NCBI RefSeq assembly: GCF_020740795.1
Contig: NC_067304.1
Location: 3,772,056-3,836,055, forward strand
DNA length: 64,000 nt
Direction: 5' to 3'
From: Apus apus
Lineage: Eukaryota; Chordata; Aves; Apodiformes; Apodidae
In this document: positions 12,401 through 22,727 of the stretch, piece after piece
Layout: every line of letters starts with the position of its first letter
Numbering within the stretch: position 1 is the first letter of the stretch
The notes under the pieces: model-generated
The model's input: only the letters and a program-made list of their open reading frames with translations
Told to the model about the DNA's origin: nothing
Database searches by the model: none
Position numbers and translations under genes: made by a program

Positions 12401-13159
12401 AGGTGTGTGCTGCCAGCAGGGCAGCTCCTGAGCATGGGAGGAGGGTGGTTCTCCACTGGTTTGTAGGTGGATCCTGCAAACATCCTCCTCTGCTGCTTTT
12501 ATAGAGCATGAAGAAATGGTGGGGGCTTGTAGTCCTGTCCCTCTCCTGCCTGCCCTGCTGGGACCTGCCATAGGAAGGAGGAGGATAATGGGCTGTGGTA
12601 TCTGTCCTGGGGGCTGAGGGCAGAAAGAGCTGGTCCCAGATGCCAACAGGCATCTGCCTTGGAGCCAACTAGCTGCACGTCTGTGGGGGTCTGGAGTGTC
12701 CTCCCACTCCCCCCCCTCTGCTGCCAGCCTGGAGGGAGCCTGGTACAACCACCCCTCACCTCCCCCTGAGCCCTTTTTTTTTTTTTTGTTGGGGGGAACT
12801 GGATTTCACCCCACCTCTCAACTCAGCCCTGCCCAGGCAAGTACTGACTGTGGTGGGCACCCCTGGGTCCCACCTCCTGCTGGCACCAACCTAGAGCAGA
12901 GCAAGACCCCAGTGTGCAGAGCAGAGGCCCCAGGCTGGGAAGTGGCACTTTCTGTGCAATTCCAGGTCTGTGCAAATCCTGCCCATGTGGATTTTGGGGT
13001 TTTTTTTATAAGCATCCTCCAGCTTAGCTGTTAAAAATAAGCAGGGCTGAAGATGGGAGAACAGGAAAGCACCCGGAAAATAACTGTGCCGGTAGCACCA
13101 CCATCCCTCCCCTCTCTCAATGGATACTTTTCCATATGTATTTTCTCCTTCTATAAATG

Positions 13160-13727
13160 GTAGGTCAAGAGAGGTTCTCCTCCCCCTCTATTCTGCCCTG
13201 GTGAGGCCACATCTGGAGTATTGTGTCCAGTTCTGGGCCCCACAGTTCAAGAAGGACAGGGAACTGCTTGAGAGAGTCCAGGGCAGAGCCACAGAGATGA
13301 TGGAGGGAGTGGGACATCTCCCTGATGAGGAAAGGCTGGGGGAGCTGGATCTCTTGAGCTTGGAGAAAAGGAGACTGAGGGGTGACCTCATCAATGGTTA
13401 CAAATATGTAAAGGGTGAGTGTCAGGAGGATGGAGCCAGGCTTTGTTCAGTGATGACCAGTGATAGGACAAGGGGCAGTGGGTGCAAACTGGGGCATGGG
13501 AGGTTCCATGTGAATATCAGGAAGAACTTCTTTCCTGTGAGAGTGACAGAGCCCTGGGCCAGGCTGCCCAGAGAGGCTGTGGAGTCTCCTTCTCTGGAGA
13601 CATTCAAAACCTGCCTGGTTTCGTTCCTGTGTGATGTGCTCTGGGTGACCCTGCTCTGGCAGGGGGGTTGGGCTGGGTGATCTTTCGAGGTCCCTTCCAG
13701 CCCCTGGGATTCTGTGATGCTGTGAAA
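13160..13727 (+). mobile_element. CR1 LINE, 5'-truncated 3' end with ORF2 C-terminus
   Basis: This is a typical bird/reptile CR1 remnant. The translated part shows the end of the reverse transcriptase region ([19 protein letters not shown], then [29 protein letters not shown] and IRKNFF), followed by the CR1 3' UTR and the octamer tail ATTCTGTGATGCTGTG at 13709-13724. The plus-strand frame is open to 13680, so the copy is not badly decayed. It lacks the endonuclease and most of the polymerase and cannot move by itself. It lies about 210 bases beyond the FMOD poly(A) site, antisense to FMOD. The 5' boundary is approximate. Confidence 0.93.
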
Positions 13728-13939
13728 TGTCCTCGCATGGAGCCCATCTGGGATGTGCTGGAGCAGCAGCTCCCCAGCGTGGGGAAGGTGAGGTACTCAC
13801 CCGTCGTGTCTGGAACAGCCACTAGACGGCAAATCCAGCCCCGGTTATGTGCGCGGGAGGGGAGGTGACAGAGCTCAGAGCAGCTCGGGTGCTCAGACCC
13901 TGGTCTCTGCGTTTGGGATTCCTCAGACACGCTTCGTGC

Positions 13940-15099
13940 AGTTACAGAAAGGGCTTTATTCGTCGGTACGATATCTACAGTTCATGCGTTGGTGATAGCA
14001 CAGGTTTTTTTGGGTTTTTGTTTCTATACTGTTAGCATGCAGTGGAAATGGGGAGGGTCTGGATGACCTCATCAGCTTTGCAGGTCATCCCCAAAGCTCA
14101 GCTGCCCTTTTGGTTCTCAAACTAATCTGTCCAAGGAACCAAGTTGGGTGGTTTTGGCGATTCAAACGTGCTGCAGATGCAGCTGTCACTGGGATTTTGT
14201 GCTCGTCGGTTGGTGTTTTGGTTTGGTTTTGTTTTGTTTTTTAAATGGGAGGCCCCGGGTGCCTGGGCAGGGAGGGAGCTCAGAGCCAAGCTGGTGAGTG
14301 GGATGAAGCTGGGTTTGGGAAGGTTCCCCCCCTGCAGCCCACGGTGATGGCACCAGGAATTGCCCTCGTCCCTGGTCCTGCCCTGCATCAGTGGTCTGGG
14401 AGGAAGATGGGAGACTCTGGGCCACAGGGGTCCATGAACAGGCTGTTTCTCAGGGTGTTTCTCTCCAGCCTCAGCAGCTGGCAGCTGCTCGGCAGGGGCA
14501 GGAAAACTTCCTGCCTGGAAACTTTTGGAGTTGGTGGAAGTGGGGAAAAAATGGAGGGGGAACAGTGGGCCTGCTCTTCCTCATCCTCAGCTGGGGGATG
14601 CTGCCAGCCAGGAGATTTTTAACCTTTTACTCATGTAGCTCCCAACCTCCTGGATAATCCTCCCAGTGACCACTGGCACCCGGCCCAGGGTGAGTTGGTT
14701 CAGATCTGCTGTTGCTGCAGGACCCACACCTGAACCCCTGCCCACCGAGGTGGGCTGCTCAGTGCCACACCTGGGAGGTGGGATGAGCTCTCCCCCATCC
14801 CCGCTGCACCCACCCCAAACCAGAGGAAGGAGATGGTTGAGGGGGTGACTGTAGTGGGGTCAGAGGGAGAAATGTGCTGGGAATTGTCCCACCTTGCATA
14901 GCCAGAGAGCCAGGACTGGGGAATGTTTGGAGACAAATGGATCCTGCCCACCCGCGCGGGCCGGTGTTTGGAGTTCCCTGCCTGCACTATTGCGGAAGCC
15001 AAGTCACACTGTCAAGCTGCTTTAAAATGGGAGTGAGTGTCTCCCCAGGAGTGGGAGAGCCGAGTCCTGAGGATGGGGAGGGGGCCAGGAGGGGCTGGG
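13940..15099 (-). other. FMOD: FMOD 3' UTR
   Basis: This is the minus-strand sequence from the FMOD stop codon (15100-15102) to the inferred cleavage site after the AATAAA at 13955-13960. It contains T-rich and A-rich runs (for example 14216-14245) and no conserved reading frame. Length is about 1.16 kb. The end is inferred from the signal. Confidence 0.6.
13955..13960 (-). terminator. FMOD: FMOD poly(A) signal AATAAA
   Basis: The plus-strand TTTATT reads AATAAA on the minus strand. It lies about 1.14 kb downstream of the FMOD stop codon with no earlier canonical signal recognised, and just before the CR1 element. Cleavage is expected near 13930-13945. Confidence 0.6.
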
Positions 15100-15251
15100 C
15101 TAGATCTCGATGATGGTGGCACGCCGCAGGCACAGCGGGGCGTCCGGGGGCACCGCGTTCCGCTTGATCTCGTTCCCGTCCAGCCGCAGGACCTGGAGCC
15201 TGGAATAGTTCATCACGTCCACCACGGTGCAGAAGCTGCTGATGGAGAACT
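15100..15251 (-). CDS. FMOD: Fibromodulin, exon 3 (C-terminal ear repeat)
   Basis: This exon encodes residues 331-380 of FMOD: the rest of a split Glu codon, then FSISSFCTVVDV through LCLRRATIIEI and a tag stop at 15102-15100. The minus-strand acceptor is gcag immediately before 15251. It holds the two C-terminal cysteines (C338, C371) that close the ear-like capping repeat of small leucine-rich proteoglycans. It also holds a sequon N345-Y-S corresponding to human N341, and the segment LRLDGNEIK, whose Glu and Lys (E358, K360) correspond to residues reported as collagen-binding in LRR11. The 2-base start phase complements the 1-base overhang of exon 2. The intron between them is 2.08 kb. Confidence 0.97.
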
Positions 15252-17332
15252 CTGCGGGGGGAGAGAGGAGATGGAGAGCTGAGCACCGGCTCTGGCCCCA
15301 GCTCTGACCTTTGTGATGTGACTGATCTTTGGGGAAGGATGTAAGAAATACCAAGGGGGGCTGCTCTGGAGCTGGGGCTGAGGGTGCTGGGAGCTGGTTT
15401 GTGGTAAGATGGGCAGGATAATAAATGAGATACCCCCAAATCACCACTCACTCATGCAAATTTGACACTCTCCCATCTTAAGCTAGAAGGGTAACTGATG
15501 CTCCTGCCTGCAGCTGGAAGGAGCCCATCAATTTATGCCTATCCGAGGGTTTGGGAGCAGTGTCAGCACCTGAGTTGCCTTTCCCAGTCCGGCTGGAGTG
15601 CTGGCAGGGAAAAAGCCAGGAGGAGTCAGATGAAAACCATTGCTTTTTACTGGGAATTGCCTTTGCAGCCTCTTTGCTGAGGTCTCATCCGCTGCAGCCT
15701 CCAGCCCCTGACTCCCCTCGGCCACCATAGGGCTACCCAGAGAGCGTGGCCAGCAGGGAGGACACGTCCCGGCCCCCTGGACGGGGGACACCTGTGTCCC
15801 CATCCCATGCCTGTGATCATCCCCTCTCCGTTCACCGGCGAGCGCCAGGCGGGGAAACTCCTGCTCAGCGCGGGCTGGGTTTGGAGGGAGGAGACGGAAA
15901 AAGCTCAAAAAAAAAATTGGGTGCAGGATTTGGGAGAGAAATGACCGACTAGAGGGCAGCAAAGCTCCAGGCCGGGATGCTGCTGAGGAGGGCAGCGAGT
16001 TGCTGGGAGTCCCTGCACCCCCAGACCGGGGGACTTGGGGGCGGGGGGGGCTGCGAAATCCCCGGTGTGCGGGGAGCGAGCGGGGACCTCCCGGGGTGAC
16101 CGGAGGGTCACGACCCTGGCCCTGATGCCCCGTGGGGTGGGATGTGCCCCCCGATGAGGTTGATGCTGCACGCTCGGACCCGCAGCCCCTGCTCCTGGGG
16201 CTGCTTGGCAGGTCAGCGGCAAAACCCGCAGCTGGAGGCAAAACTGCGGGAAAGCAGGAGCGGCTCCGCCGCGGGTTCGTGGCGTCCGTGGGCAGACGTT
16301 ACCAGCCCCGCGTTTTGAAAGCAAACATTTGGAAATCTGTTCTTGTTTTTGTGTTTCTGTCGGATCCTGGGTGCGGGGTTGTGTGTTTCCTCTGCAACAG
16401 CTGATGGCTGCACCAACACATCCCTCTCCTCATCCCAGGCTTGCCCAGCGGCTCCAGCACCGCTCCGGGACGGTCCTGCCCTCAGGACCTCGCAGGTGAG
16501 AGGAGCAAGCCTGGATTTTTCCAGGAGATTGCTTGGTTGTTGTTTTTTTTGGGGGGGTTTATTTTGTTTGGTATTTTTTTTTCCCCTAGCATATTTTTAT
16601 AAATAGCAGCCCCAGAACAATCTGTTCCTTTTATTTATTTGTGTATTAAGTGGAATGAATTTTAGTCCTGGCAGAAGATGCTGCGTTGATGGCTCTAATA
16701 ACTAAGAGCTCCTGTCTGTCCCAGCCTCAGCAAGGATGTTCCCCTCAGCTGTGGAACTTGGGGGGTCTCTTGGGGGGGGCTTTGGAGCCGTGGGCTGTGC
16801 CAATGCCCTGCAGGGAAGGAGGTGGGCAGAGGGGGCTGGAGAAAGGGGCTGCAGACTGGGAATGTCCCTGTCCTCTGTGTTAGCACTGGCCAGGGTGATG
16901 CGTGTTCCCACTTGTAGTCATGGTGGCTGTGGGGACCTCCCACCTCTGTCCACCCTGTTGGTGACCCCCCAGCCTGTGTGCAATGCTGGACTAAAGCCAT
17001 AGTTCCCTCTCCAGGTTGTGCATCAGCTTCTGCCCACAGCTGGTTTCTGGCATCTCTCACCAGAAGAAGCTCAGACTTCTGCTAAAGGTTGGGTGAAACC
17101 AGTGCAATGATGGGAGCATTCAGAGCTCTGAGCCTCTCAGCTCCATGAGTGTTGGGACACAACAGGCCCCATTCCTGCCTTGTTGAGGGCTGCCTGGAAG
17201 TCTCCCAAATACCAGCCTCCTGCTCAAACCATGACCTCAGGTAGTCTCCCAGAGGGAGGCACAGGTTCTGCATCCCCACCTCCCCATCCCTCTATTGCCC
17301 CACCGCGCTTGGGTCCTTGCATTTCTGCTCAC
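15252..17332 (-). other. FMOD: FMOD intron 2
   Basis: This is the intron between the two coding exons, with minus-strand donor gtgagc (from 17332) and acceptor gcag (ending 15252). It holds a CpG-rich block at about 15760-16320 and T/G-rich runs near 16538-16590. Open frames in it do not resemble known proteins. Confidence 0.9.
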
Positions 17333-18323
17333 CATTGATCTGGTTCCCCTGAAGGTAGAGGTTCTCCAGGTTGGTGCTGACCCTGGGGATCTTCTGGAGC
17401 CTGTTGTAAGAGAGGTCCAGCTCCAGGATGCTGCTGCTGTTGAAAGTGTTGGTAGAGAGACCTTGATTTGTCAGGCTGTTGTGGGACATCCGTACATAGA
17501 GCAGCTTGGGTGAGACTTTGAAATAGTTATCAGGGATGGTGTTAATGTAGTTGTATTCTAGGTAGAGCTGTTCCAAAGCCATTGGGAGCCCATCAGGGAC
17601 TTTCCTGAGGTGGTTGTAGCTCAGATCAGCAAGGATCAAGGACTTGAGCCCTTTGAGGGATGCTCCCAACTCAAAAATGAAGTTGTGGCTGAGGTACAGA
17701 GCTGTGAGGTTCTCCAGACCCTCCAGAGCATTGGAGGGGACCTTGGAGATCTGATTATAAGACAAGTGGAGCTCTCTCAGGGTCCGTGGCAAAGGGCTGG
17801 GCACCTTGGTCAGGTTGTTGTTGTTCATGTACAACCTCTCCAGTCTTTTGAGCTTGGCAAAGACCTTCTTGCCCATCTTCTCACTGGAGATCTGGTTGTT
17901 GTGCAGCGCCAGCCATTCCAGCTCCGTGGCATTGTCAAAAGCTCCCTCTTGGATGGCAGTGATCCTGTTGTTCTGGAAGTAAACGTATTTCATCCGGGAA
18001 GGCACGAAGGGCAGGTACCTCAGGTTCCGGGTGTCACAGTACATGGCTGATGAGAAGTTAGGGGGACAATCACACTCTTGGGGACATTGCCAGGAAGGTG
18101 CTTGCTGAGGTTCTGGGCCAGGCTCTGGCTCCGTGTCTGGAGCTGGGAGGTAAGAGTAGACGTAGGGGGTGTTCTCATCCTCGTAGTAGGGCATGTAGTT
18201 GTAGGAGGACATGCGGGACTGCCTCATGTAGTACTGCAGCCAGGCCAGGTCTTCTTCTTCATTGTATTGACCCAGGGAGGTTCCACAGAGTCCAGCAATG
18301 ATCAGGATGGTGGCCCAACGCAT
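17333..18323 (-). CDS. FMOD: Fibromodulin, exon 2 (signal peptide to LRR region)
   Basis: FMOD is a secreted keratan-sulfate proteoglycan that binds fibrillar collagen, tunes fibril assembly and guides lysyl-oxidase cross-linking. The ATG at 18323-18321 has A at -3. A hydrophobic signal peptide (residues 1-18) ends before Q19. The mature N-terminus is acidic with ten tyrosines (20-58), candidates for sulfation as in mammals. The class II cysteine cluster is C80-X3-C84-X-C86-X9-C96, followed by leucine-rich repeats with LxxLxLxxNxL spacing. Sequons N131, N170, N205 and N295 match human N127, N166, N201 and N291 with a +4 shift; N89 is an extra one. Exon 2 gives 330 full codons plus one base, and with exon 3 the protein is 380 residues (human 376). 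The donor is gtgagc at 17332. The next exon upstream is probably the non-coding exon at 20483-20687. Confidence 0.98.
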
Positions 18324-18343
18324 GGTGCTGGTGCTGGAAGGAC

Positions 18344-20482
18344 CTGGGTGAGGGAGAAATGGGGAGGGAACAAACTATCAGTAGTGTCAGCTCTGGTGTA
18401 AAGGGTAGAGGCAGGTGAGTTGCATGTCAAGGCCTGGGAATCCAGTGGGGTTGGTGGCACTTGGCAGCAGAGCTGGAGAACCAGGGGACCCCCTTCTCAC
18501 TTCAGGCCTTCTAGAAACCTCCATCCCAGAGGATATTTGCTTGCAAAATCTTTATTTATGGGTATTTCTGTTACAACAGAGTAGAGGGTGGAGATATATG
18601 GGGCACGTGGCCCAAATCTGTGTAAGGTCATGCAACTCTGCCTGGGAGCTGCCTGGGATTTGCCCCTGCTGGCTCTGCATGGGAGGGAGGAGAAAGGACT
18701 TGGCTGCTCTTGGGCCAAGGGGAGGAGAGTGGTGGCTGCAGGAACAGGTTGATGGAGCTCGAGGCATGTTTCGATGGAGCTATATTTATGCTACCCTTGC
18801 TGGCAACATCATTCACTGTGGGTTTCATCCAGCTCTCCCTTCCCCCACAAAAAAAGCAGGATGCTCGTGCTGCTCAGGATTGATGTAAATCCTGGTAAAC
18901 AAGTTCTGGCTCATTTTTTTTTCACATGAAAACCACTTTCCAGCCTAGATTTCCTGAGCTCAGCCCTGGCACAAAAAGGGGCAGCATCTACTGGCTCCTT
19001 TAGGGCAAGGTGACCAGGGAGAGAAGGAGCCATCACCAGACCTGGTGCTTGGACCCACAGTGTGGAATTCAGGCTGGCAAGGGCTGGCACCCTGATGGGA
19101 GCAGGGCAGGGGGCTTGGTTGGAGCAAAGGAAAACCTCTCCCCGAGCCCCTTGGCTTGGCAGCTGGCACATGGTGGCACTGATGGCAGGAGGGCTCTGGG
19201 TCAGCCTGGCTCCTCATCTTGGGGCTAAAGGAGCGTGAAGAGCGGCCCGGAGTGAGGCAGCTTGAAATGCCTCCAGGAAATCCATGGGGCCGAGCTGTTC
19301 CAAGGGGGAGAGGAGCCGGATTTGCTCCCCCTTGCTGGCTCCTACGTGGCTGCAGGGCTGCTCCTGCCAGCTCCGCCCCGCCGCCCGCCCTGCAGGCAAC
19401 CTGCAAGCATGGGCTAGTGGCCCAACTCACCGTGCCAAGGGGTGGCCCTGGGGTCACCCCATGACAGCTGGCCGTGTCCCCGGCCCGTGGTGAGGGGGGA
19501 TGTCTCGCTGGCAGACAAAGAGGACACAGTTTGCTGGGCTGTCCTGCCACCGAGGCACCCTGGCAGGCTGCTCGTGCTGGAAGAAAAGAGGGATTGAGCA
19601 GGCAGGGCTCCCTCCTCGCTTTCTCCTTCTCTCCCTCCTTCCTCCTTCATGTGCTTGTTCCGCCAAAGGGTGGATGAGACGTGGTCCTCTGGGATGCTGC
19701 GTGTAACTGGGGAGCTTGGCAGTCACAGAGGAGTTTCATCTCCTCCTCCCTGCGCTCCAGGGCACTCTGCCTGCTGAAATACCAGAGCTCTGCACAGGGG
19801 CTTCTCCACCCAGGCAGCCCTTTCTTTGGGGGTGTTGAACCTCTGTGCAGGGCAGGACTGTTCCACAGGGCCCCTCCACCTTTCCCAGTGCCCCTCTTCA
19901 GCATACTGGTAACCCCAGAGCGTGTCCTCAGCAGTCCCCTGTTTCATTTGGAGGCTGCTTCTTCCCTCCCAGTGGACTCTGGCTCTGGTTTTGGGGTGAG
20001 CGTGCTGGCCATGAGCTCCATGTCACCTCCTGGTGCCCATGCTCCCATGCCAGAGGCTGCAGGATAATGGGATCAGCTCCTCACCCTGGGAGGGGAGCAG
20101 GTTTTGGAGCAAGGGACTTCTCAGCCCATGGTCAGCCATGGACTCTGCCCATCACTACTGTGCCAGGCATGAAACCAGCTTCACTCCAGCAGGGCTGTGC
20201 CAGGCAGAGAGCAGGCACTGCCCACACCTGGGTGTCCATGGCTGGAGGTGTCCAGCTCTTGGCCAAAGTGGGCAAGAAGCTGCCAGAGTGGCAAGAGACG
20301 TGGGTAGAAGGAGAGAGGATTTCCCCTCCATGGTGGCTGGGGAGTGCTGGTGTTTGAGCTGTGCCACCCCTGTGGTTGGCATGTGCTTCAGGCGGCAGCC
20401 GGCGAGGCGAGGGTATGGAAATCAGGCTCCAAAAAATAACATAATAAAAAACCCAACATAATAAATAGAGAGAAGGACTTAC
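18344..20482 (-). other. FMOD: FMOD intron 1 (5' UTR intron)
   Basis: The 20 bases before the ATG (18324-18343) follow a minus-strand cccag acceptor at 18345-18344, so the 5' UTR is spliced. Upstream on the minus strand the best donor is gtaagt starting at 20482, giving a 2.1-kb intron. An A-rich patch (20428-20466) lies just inside the donor. No coding sequence is recognised. Confidence 0.55.
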
Positions 20483-20687
20483 CAAGCTAAGAGCCTCCTT
20501 CCCAAAGCCTCGCTGCTCTTCTCCGGGATCTCCCGTGTGTCAAGCAGCATGTGAGAGTGTCTCCTGCTTTGCAAAGCCTGGTGCCCGCCCTAGATCCCAA
20601 ATCAAATATTGTGCTTGCAGGTCACGGGCTCGGCAGGTTTTTTTGGGGGAGTGACCTCCCAGCAGCAGCCAGTTTGCAGGAGAGACT
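20483..20687 (-). other. FMOD: Probable FMOD non-coding exon 1
   Basis: On the minus strand, a near-consensus donor (TTG|gtaagt, exon end 20483) closes a segment that starts at an Inr-like TTCAGTCT with its A at 20687, about 33 bases below a TATA-like element. The resulting first exon of about 205 bases is non-coding for FMOD, as expected for class II genes with a 5' UTR exon. An ATG at 20550-20548 would open a uORF running past the splice junction. This rests on motifs and spacing only. Confidence 0.5.
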
Positions 20688-20722
20688 GAAGAGACCCTAA
20701 GGCTGCCTGGCGTTATAAATAA
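20687..20722 (-). promoter_or_regulatory. FMOD: Probable FMOD core promoter (TATA and Inr)
   Basis: TATTTATA on the minus strand (20721-20714; the plus strand reads TATAAATA) lies 32-34 bases upstream of an initiator match YYANWYY centred on A20687. A 38-base CT tract (20742-20779, GA on the transcribed strand) lies just upstream. The TATA-like element is nearly symmetrical, so orientation is set by the Inr and the downstream donor. The start site is inferred. Confidence 0.5.
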
Positions 20723-20741
20723 CCTGCTTTTTCTTTCCTCC

Positions 20742-20779
20742 CTCTCTCTCTCTCTCTCTCTCCCTCCCTCCCTCTCTCC
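20742..20779. repeat. (CT)n microsatellite / homopyrimidine tract
   Basis: An uninterrupted pyrimidine run of mostly CT and CCCT units lies 20 bases upstream of the FMOD TATA-like element. GA/CT tracts at this position can exclude nucleosomes or bind GAGA-type factors; its role here is inferred. Confidence 0.9.
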
Positions 20780-22624
20780 AGTCTTTTCTCATAGGAGTGT
20801 TGGCACTTTTCAGGCTCTCTCTGTTTAACGAGTTAGTGGAATCGGGGATGTTGTTTTTAAAAGGGCTGTTGTTAGGTCTCCTGTGATTCTCATCAGGAAG
20901 CCATGAGGAGGCCTCCTGCCAGGCTGAAAAAAAGATCAGATTTTGAGGTGCTGAGGATGTGATTCTTAGGGAGAAGTGAGCAAGTAGCTTTAACTTTTGC
21001 AGTACCAGGGGGAGAGACATTAGTGCCTGCTCTGACTGCAGCCTGAGCTCCTTCCCCAGGAAGCCTCAGTTTGTGCAGTCCCACCATTAAATATGTAGGA
21101 TAAACATTTCCATGGACGATAAGGCTGCAGCATCCAAGGTAAATAATTTGCCTACCAAAGGGCCACTGTGACAGCAAAAATTTGTCTTCAGCTTGGCAGG
21201 GGACTGATGCCAAGCTGGCATTTCTGCAGGCTGTGCCCATCCAACTGGGATGGGGGTGTCTGTCCCCCCCCCCGAGGCTCACCTGGGGGTGGCTGTGAGG
21301 GGACAGAGGACAGGAGCATGTGTCAAGGGTGACCTGTAGTTGGGCAGAGACAGCAGAGCTTGTGGCTCTCCCTGCCACAAAACTCATTGCTTCCCAGCAC
21401 CAGCCTTGCCCAGGAGGGTCTTGCAAAGTGGGGGAGTGCTGGGTGCTTGTCACAGCCCCCCCAGTCTCCATCCTGGCTCTCTGTGCACTTCAGCTTTGGG
21501 GACAACTCTTCCAGGGCTGTCCAAGCGTTTCCTCCAGCAGGGAACTGAGCGCCTGTCACCATCCCCTGGCTGGCTCCGGCAGCATGCCCAGGTCCTCCCA
21601 GGAGCCTGGAATTACTTAGTGAATCTCAGCAGGTGCCAGATATCCCTCTGGGCTTGCTTGTTCCTTGCTTGCCATCGAAATTTCCCAGCCAAAACGTCCT
21701 CTTCCCCGGGGAGCCTTACAAAGATCCTTATCACTCTGGGGTCCCTGTTGGAGGGAGCAGGAATGTGTGGGGTGGCCGGGGTTGTGAGGGACACGCTGTA
21801 CAGTGGGGACCTTGCCAGGAAGCCGGTTTGTTTGGGAAGGAAAAGTGTGCCTGGAAAGCACAGCTCCCTGCACAGCAGCGTGGGGCTGGGAGCTGCAAGG
21901 AGAGGGAGGATTCAGAGAAAGCTTTGCCTTTGAGTGGGGAAAAAGAGGACAGAGGGATGAAGCCACCTAAAAGGACACCCTATTAAAGAGGGATGGGGGC
22001 TTTAATTCAGTTGGTGGCATCTCTTCTCTACTGAGCAGCTTGGAGTATGTTGGGCAGGCAGGTGGTTTGAAGTGTTGGGTTGATGTGGAGAATGATCCTG
22101 CTGGAGGGATTTGTTCCCATTGCTGGGAAGCTGCATTCCAGGGAAAATGGTGGGGAGGGTGGTGGCAGCCAGTAACATCTGCTGCTCGGCGCTCGGATGG
22201 TGTCAACCAACGTCACATCTCTGGCAGCTTGAGGTGTCCTGGTGGCCAACAGCTCAGAGGCTTTCGCAGGGCTTGGATGTTTTTCTGGAAAAGCAGACTG
22301 TCCCCAGTAGGGTAGATAAGGAGCATGACCTCCCCATCTTCTGGGAGTTAAAAATATTCCTGACCCAGGATGTGCACCCTGAGGGGGAGGATGTCCTCCA
22401 GTGCCCGCTGGGGTCAGGCACCCTCTGTGGGTGCCCCTGGGGATGCTGAGGAGCTCCCTCTGCATGACCTGGCTCCTAATGGTGCCATTCCCTATGGCCA
22501 CAGCCCCCTTTCCCATCCTAGACCAGAAAATAGCAACATTAAACTGGGATTGTATGTTCTCTATAGTCACCAGGACTTTCTGTCAAATCTCATCCTGACC
22601 AGCTTAGGAACACATGGTTTAATC

Positions 22625-22727
22625 AATGGACTTGGTAGAGCTGGGTTAATGGTTGGTAGAGTTAGGTTATGGTTGGAGTGGATGATATTAAAGGTCTTTT
22701 CCAACCAGAACAATTCTGTGATTCTCT
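22625..22727 (+). mobile_element. CR1 LINE 3' tail fragment
   Basis: The segment ends with the standard CR1 3' terminus: GATATTAAAGGTCTTTTCC followed by AACC and a decayed ATTCTGTGATTCT octamer pair. It is a short 5'-truncated copy in plus orientation, preceded by imperfect GGTTGGTAGAG-type duplications. It contains no coding sequence. Confidence 0.85.

Larger units (their letters stand above)
4029..13159. other. Intergenic, BTG2-FMOD tail-to-tail gap
   Basis: No reading frame here matches a family I know, and I see no convincing exon set. Contents: a GC-rich, CpG-containing block at about 6880-7260 with a CCAAT box (6955-6959) and a CACGTG E-box (7125-7130); a TATA-like GATAAAAGGGGC at 8489-8500 in GC-rich sequence; an AT island at about 8728-8776 with repeated TAAT/ATTA; a 23-bp tandem duplication at 9381-9426; an AT-rich homeodomain-like patch at 10925-10952; and a T14 run near 12774-12787. 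Both flanking genes end towards this interval, so any promoter-like element here would be distal or belong to an unannotated non-coding RNA. Confidence 0.7.

Noticed and set aside
15528-16241. 237-codon minus-strand frame within FMOD intron 2
   Set aside because: Pro/Ser/Arg-rich chance frame in the CpG-rich part of the intron; FMOD splicing skips it cleanly.
17292-17332. Read-through extension of the FMOD exon 2 frame
   Set aside because: The last 13 codons of the open frame come from intron sequence after the gtgagc donor; family alignment and exon 3 show splicing at 17333.
20713-20722. Plus-strand TATAAATA as a promoter pointing towards PRELP
   Set aside because: No Inr, exon or donor is seen on the plus strand downstream, whereas the minus strand has an Inr at the right spacing and a strong donor leading to FMOD.
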